Under the pieces are notes generated by a model. The model saw nothing but the letters and a program-made list of their open reading frames with translations, made no database searches and was not told the origin of the DNA. Below are positions 63,436-64,000 of a DNA stretch of 64,000 bases, in pieces; the stretch's first letter is position 1; each line of letters begins with the position of its first letter. The translations under genes were made by a program, and so were the position numbers. The DNA is from Fen-1258 sp041658245 (GTDB lineage: Bacteria; Bacteroidota; Ignavibacteria; Ignavibacteriales; Melioribacteraceae), in NCBI GenBank assembly GCA_041658245.1, contig JBBAAM010000001.1, forward strand, positions 143,120 through 207,119, given 5' to 3'.

Positions 63436-64000
63436 ATGGCACTCAAATCATCAATAGAATGGACTGAATCAACCTGGAATCCGGTTACCGGATGTAATAA
63501 GATTAGTCCCGGTTGTAAGTTTTGTTATGCAGAGAGAATGGCAAAACGTCTCAAAGCCATGGGTTCTGAAAATTATAAAGACGGGTTTAAGTTATCAGTT
63601 CATGAAAGCGCTCTCTATCTTCCTCTCACCTGGAAAAAGCCACAGACGATTTTTGTCAATTCAATGAGCGATTTATTTCACAAAGATATTCCGGTTAATT
63701 TTTTGATGCGGACTTTCGAAGTTATGAATAAAGCTAATTGGCATCGTTTCCAGGTACTCACAAAGCGTTCCGATATTTTATTGAAACTCGATCCTATAAT
63801 TCTGTGGAGCGAAAATATTTGGATGGGTGTTAGCGTAGAGAATCAAAATTACACTTATAGAATTGATCATTTGCGGGAAACAAATGCGCAGATAAAATTT
63901 CTATCTATCGAACCGTTGATTGGACCAATTGATAATCTCGATCTAACAAATATTAATTGGGTAATTGTTGGCGGAGAATCCGGTCCGGGTGCACGACCGA
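63436..64000 (+). CDS. DUF5131 (phage Gp37/Gp68) family protein, 5' part
   Basis: First 188 residues; the frame runs off the right edge. ESTWNPVTGCNKISPGCKFC is the family hallmark, with three cysteines arranged C-x7-C-x2-C and followed by YAERMAKRL; FVNSMSDLFHKD and QVLTKRSDIL and GVSVENQ also match. The Cys triad resembles a radical-SAM-type iron-sulfur site. Such genes are often next to a three-Cys-motif partner gene (TcmP), which would be outside the window. Confidence 0.9.
   Translation, partial: MALKSSIEWTESTWNPVTGCNKISPGCKFCYAERMAKRLKAMGSENYKDGFKLSVHESALYLPLTWKKPQTIFVNSMSDLFHKDIPVNFLMRTFEVMNKANWHRFQVLTKRSDILLKLDPIILWSENIWMGVSVENQNYTYRIDHLRETNAQIKFLSIEPLIGPIDNLDLTNINWVIVGGESGPGARP

Noticed and set aside
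1..64000. CRISPR arrays, tRNA/rRNA genes, transposases or integrases
   Set aside because: Looked for regularly spaced repeats, tRNA-like cloverleaf cores and mobile-element protein motifs; none recognised by eye.

Overview
The window looks like a chromosomal segment of a low-GC, Gram-negative bacterium of the Bacteroidota/Chlorobiota side of the tree, most likely an Ignavibacteria-type organism. Grounds: a type A T9SS C-terminal sorting domain, TonB/ExbB/ExbD genes in the Bacteroidota order (exbB-exbD-exbD-tonB-PBP-TPR), tricorn-like and BNR-repeat giant secreted proteins, AT-rich intergenic DNA, and many genes without a clear Shine-Dalgarno. The lineage is inference; no rRNA or other marker is present. 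No tRNA, rRNA, CRISPR array, transposase or integrase was seen.

Layout. 1-2.6 kb: 3' part of a sugar-isomerase-family gene and an OmpA-domain envelope protein. 2.7-7.8 kb (minus): fructokinase-like PfkB kinase, YncE/phosphoesterase fusion, EamA permease (apparent ATT start), half-size TauE permease. 8-12.7 kb: VIT/VWA T9SS cargo, M1 peptidase, TMEM175-type channel. 12.8-22.1 kb (plus): a histidine kinase and NtrC-type regulator overlap by one base. Just downstream lies a convincing sigma-54 promoter, preceded by a cluster of related palindromic half-sites and driving exbB-exbD-exbD-tonB-small membrane protein-PstS-like lipoprotein-TPR; then ppa and a 52-residue membrane peptide. 22.1-27 kb: APC permease, short membrane protein, 40-residue peptide, Kup potassium transporter, unknown membrane protein. 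27-33.3 kb (minus): slipin/NfeD pair and the 5-oxoprolinase genes pxpB-pxpC-(MFS)-pxpA. 33.4-34.1 kb: HigB/HigA-type toxin-antitoxin pair with a textbook promoter and operator. 34.3-41.9 kb (minus): glycan-degradation cluster (GH20, GH92, ADPRibase-Mn-like phosphoesterase, GH109). 42-48.1 kb: small genes, a truncated sphingolipid-desaturase-like gene, an ECF sigma/anti-sigma pair, a PAP2 phosphatase split by a one-base homopolymer frameshift, and a ferredoxin with one cluster cysteine replaced by tyrosine. 48.3-58.2 kb: tricorn-like protease, large lipoprotein, outer-membrane barrel, giant BNR-repeat protein. 58.4-64 kb (plus): a defence-like block with a single-chain type IIG-like restriction-modification enzyme, unknown protein, PIN nuclease and a DUF5131 (Gp37/Gp68) protein running off the right edge.

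Most worth a second look: the sigma-54/two-component control region in front of the TonB operon; two places where a decayed copy of the 3' end of a gene lies on the far side of the next gene(s) (58.25-58.38 kb and 63.3-63.4 kb), suggesting insertion or replacement by recombination; the right-end defence block; and several non-standard gene starts and broken genes that an automatic caller would misannotate.
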